Shown here one piece after another: positions 62,720-64,000 of a DNA stretch of 64,000 nt. Every line of letters starts with the position of its first letter. Position 1 is the first letter of the stretch. Origin of the DNA: Cutibacterium porci (GTDB lineage Bacteria > Actinomycetota > Actinomycetes > Propionibacteriales > Propionibacteriaceae); contig NZ_VUMG01000001.1 in the NCBI RefSeq assembly GCF_009696315.1, positions 744,001 to 808,000 of the forward strand, given 5' to 3'. The position numbers and the translations under genes are program-made. The notes below the pieces were generated by a model that was not told the origin of the DNA, did no database searches, and worked only from the letters and a program-made list of their open reading frames with translations.

Positions 62720-63733
62720 ATGGCACCCGTGTTATCCGGTTTGACGCTGTGTGCTGTTCTCCTTGCTGTTGTGCTTGTCGTTTCGGGCGTCAGCAAGGTT
62801 CAGTCACGCGATGCTGTTGGTGACGCACTCGACGCGCTGGGCCTTCCTGGTTCTCAGTTGCCGTCGAGGGTGTTGTCGACGTTGCCATGGGCAGAGGTCG
62901 CGTTGGGAGTCCTGTTAGTGGTCGCGGGCGGTACGTTTGGTGTCGTCGTTGCCGCATGTGCTGTCGGGTTGTTTTGCGCGTACCTCATCATTATCGTTCG
63001 GGCGGTCGCGACGATTCCTGACCCGGTTGACTGCCACTGTTTTGGCGATGTGGCTCCCGGTGACATCGGAGCTCGGACTATCGTGCGCAACGTCCTTCTC
63101 GTCGTGGCGTCCGTGTTGGCTCTCCTTGTAGCGATTGATGATCGTCGTCCGGTGGTTGTAAGGGTAATTAGGGCTCCCGAGGCGGACTTGTGGTGGTGGT
63201 TGGCGGCGGTGCTAACGGCTGCCGTCGTCGCTCTCATCCTCTATCGGCCGGCGGGTGAACGAAAAAAGGTTACTGACGCCGAAGATCTCGCCGATTACGA
63301 ATCCACCCCAATCCCTCTCGCGTCAGTTGTTGACGTCGATGGCGCCACAAAAACTCTTCGCGCGCTAGTGCGGGAACGCCCTGTTCTGCTGCTGTTTATT
63401 AAGCCTGGCTGCGCGCCATGCGAGCAGGTGTTGTCGAAAGCTCTGGGATGGGTGCGGTTGCTGCCAGAGGTCGATGTGCGGTGCGTGGTCACGAGTGAAT
63501 CTGTTCGCGAGAACCTGCCAGAAGCGTTGGGTTCGCTGTGCTTGGTAGATAAGGCAGGCTCGGCCACACTCGTTTTTGAGGTGGATAGATACCCGACGGC
63601 ATGGCTGCTGGGCGTTGACGGTCGTATCGCTGGGGGTCCGCAGATGGGACCACCAAACATTGAGACGATGATCCATGACATGCGTCGTGCTCTCGATGAC
63701 GTCGCTAACGAACGAGAAATCCCCGCAGAATGA
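62720..63733 (+). CDS. MauE/DoxX-like membrane protein with C-terminal thioredoxin-like domain
   Basis: The 337 aa protein has four or five helices within residues 1-175 with V-S-G-V-S-K-V and the C-H-C-F-G-D pair (MauE region). A thioredoxin-like domain follows from about residue 210, with I-K-P-G-C-A-P-C-E-Q. It probably moves electrons or forms disulfides across the membrane. ATG 62720 is used; GTG 62729, 7 bases after CACAAT, could be a leaderless start. Confidence 0.82.
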   Translation: MAPVLSGLTLCAVLLAVVLVVSGVSKVQSRDAVGDALDALGLPGSQLPSRVLSTLPWAEVALGVLLVVAGGTFGVVVAACAVGLFCAYLIIIVRAVATIPDPVDCHCFGDVAPGDIGARTIVRNVLLVVASVLALLVAIDDRRPVVVRVIRAPEADLWWWLAAVLTAAVVALILYRPAGERKKVTDAEDLADYESTPIPLASVVDVDGATKTLRALVRERPVLLLFIKPGCAPCEQVLSKALGWVRLLPEVDVRCVVTSESVRENLPEALGSLCLVDKAGSATLVFEVDRYPTAWLLGVDGRIAGGPQMGPPNIETMIHDMRRALDDVANEREIPAE

Positions 63734-63781
63734 TGAGCATGGCGCGTGACTGTCTGGGTGTGGTAACGTAACCGCGTTGTT

Positions 63782-63854
63782 GGGGCATTGGCGCAGTTGG
63801 TAGCGCGTCTCGTTCGCAATGAGAAGGTCAGGGGTTCGAATCCCCTATGCTCCA
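63782..63854 (+). tRNA. tRNA-Ala (anticodon CGC)
   Basis: GGGGCAT pairs with ATGCTCC (one G-U). A GCGC/GCGC D-stem, the anticodon loop TTCGCAA with anticodon CGC, and the T-loop TTCGAAT complete the 73-base gene. CCA is not encoded (A, C, G follow the acceptor). Confidence 0.97.
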
Positions 63855-63877
63855 CGTAAGATGAGAAAATCGAAACT

Positions 63878-63908
63878 TGCCCCGCCTGATGGCGGGGCAG
63901 TTTTGTTT
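63878..63908 (+). terminator. Terminator after tRNA-Ala
   Basis: TGCCCCGCC (63878-63886), loop TGAT, GGCGGGGCA (63891-63899), then GTTTTGTTT: a perfect 9-bp stem with a T-rich tail. Confidence 0.92.
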
Positions 63909-64000
63909 CTGCGGTGACTTTGGCCGGGGCGTCGATGCTGGCGTGGGCAAGGACGCTGGCGGTGGTCTCGTCGGGTGTGTAGGTGGCGTTCTCTTCGTCG
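63909..64000. other. Right-edge tail, unassigned
   Basis: On the minus strand one frame reads D-E-E-N-A-T-Y-T-P-D-E-T-T-A-S-V-L with high GC at third positions. It could be part of a gene lying to the right, but the same frame runs without a stop through the terminator and tRNA, so no gene can be called from the bases present. Confidence 0.3.

Noticed and set aside
63295-63855. A minus-strand frame of 186 codons containing E-H-R-G-F-E-P-L-T-F-S
   Set aside because: This is the well-known spurious protein read from the antisense of tRNA-Ala continued into the MauE gene.

Overview
The window is a contiguous piece of an actinobacterial chromosome: GC-rich codon use, many GTG starts, apparently leaderless genes with a TANNNT -10 box, and actinobacterial families such as DUF3263, DUF3027, DUF2530, an IdeR/DtxR regulator, an XPB-type helicase and tandem CIRCE sites before groEL. 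The pairing of a large anaerobic-type cobalamin locus with a myo-inositol catabolic locus points to Propionibacteriaceae, most likely Cutibacterium acnes or a close relative. That assignment comes from gene content and memory, not from a search.

Layout. (1) 1-12482: cobalamin locus with cobH (cut by the window edge), the cobalt importer cbiMNQO, cbiT, cobO, a cobB-cobC fusion, cobA, cobK, a cobT-cobU fusion, cobS and a cytosolic BtuF-like protein. Three cobalamin riboswitches precede cbiM, cobO and cobT-cobU. (2) 12534-15353: an accessory island beside tRNA-Thr with a PadR regulator, a DUF5808 protein, a decayed transposase, a decayed copy of a membrane gene, and a frameshifted small secreted peptide followed by a four- to five-helix membrane protein. 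The last pair is arranged like a bacteriocin and its immunity protein. (3) 15505-19647: luxS, manA, DUF3263, two CIRCE elements and groEL. (4) 19670-35454: myo-inositol regulon with transaldolase, GntR regulator, iolC, an iolJ-like aldolase, iolB, iolD, iolA, a Gfo/Idh dehydrogenase, iolT, a zinc alcohol dehydrogenase, iolE and iolG. Nearly every promoter carries a WWTG-N6-CAAW-like operator, so one regulator probably controls all the transcripts. (5) 35478-53547: housekeeping and envelope genes, including a CPBP protease, cutC, a serine hydrolase, XPB helicase with a helicase-associated protein, nagB, a cold-shock protein, an NCS2 permease, serC, nagA, an IdeR-like regulator and thioredoxin. 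(6) 53705-63908: a second inositol/sugar porter, tRNA-Arg, a eukaryotic-type UGPase, mscL, a SAF protein, an FmdB protein, formyl-THF cyclo-ligase, a degenerate MoeA (Glp-like), RimJ-like GNAT, a Glpr-like membrane protein, a MauE-thioredoxin protein and tRNA-Ala.

How the parts work together. The cobalamin genes take cobalt and uroporphyrinogen III towards adenosylcobalamin, with riboswitch feedback. The inositol genes import myo-inositol and take it towards DHAP and acetyl-CoA or propionyl-CoA-level products. The most interesting parts are the peptide/membrane cassette at 14.4-15.4 kb and the Glp/Glpr-like cell-division pair at 59.8-62.7 kb.
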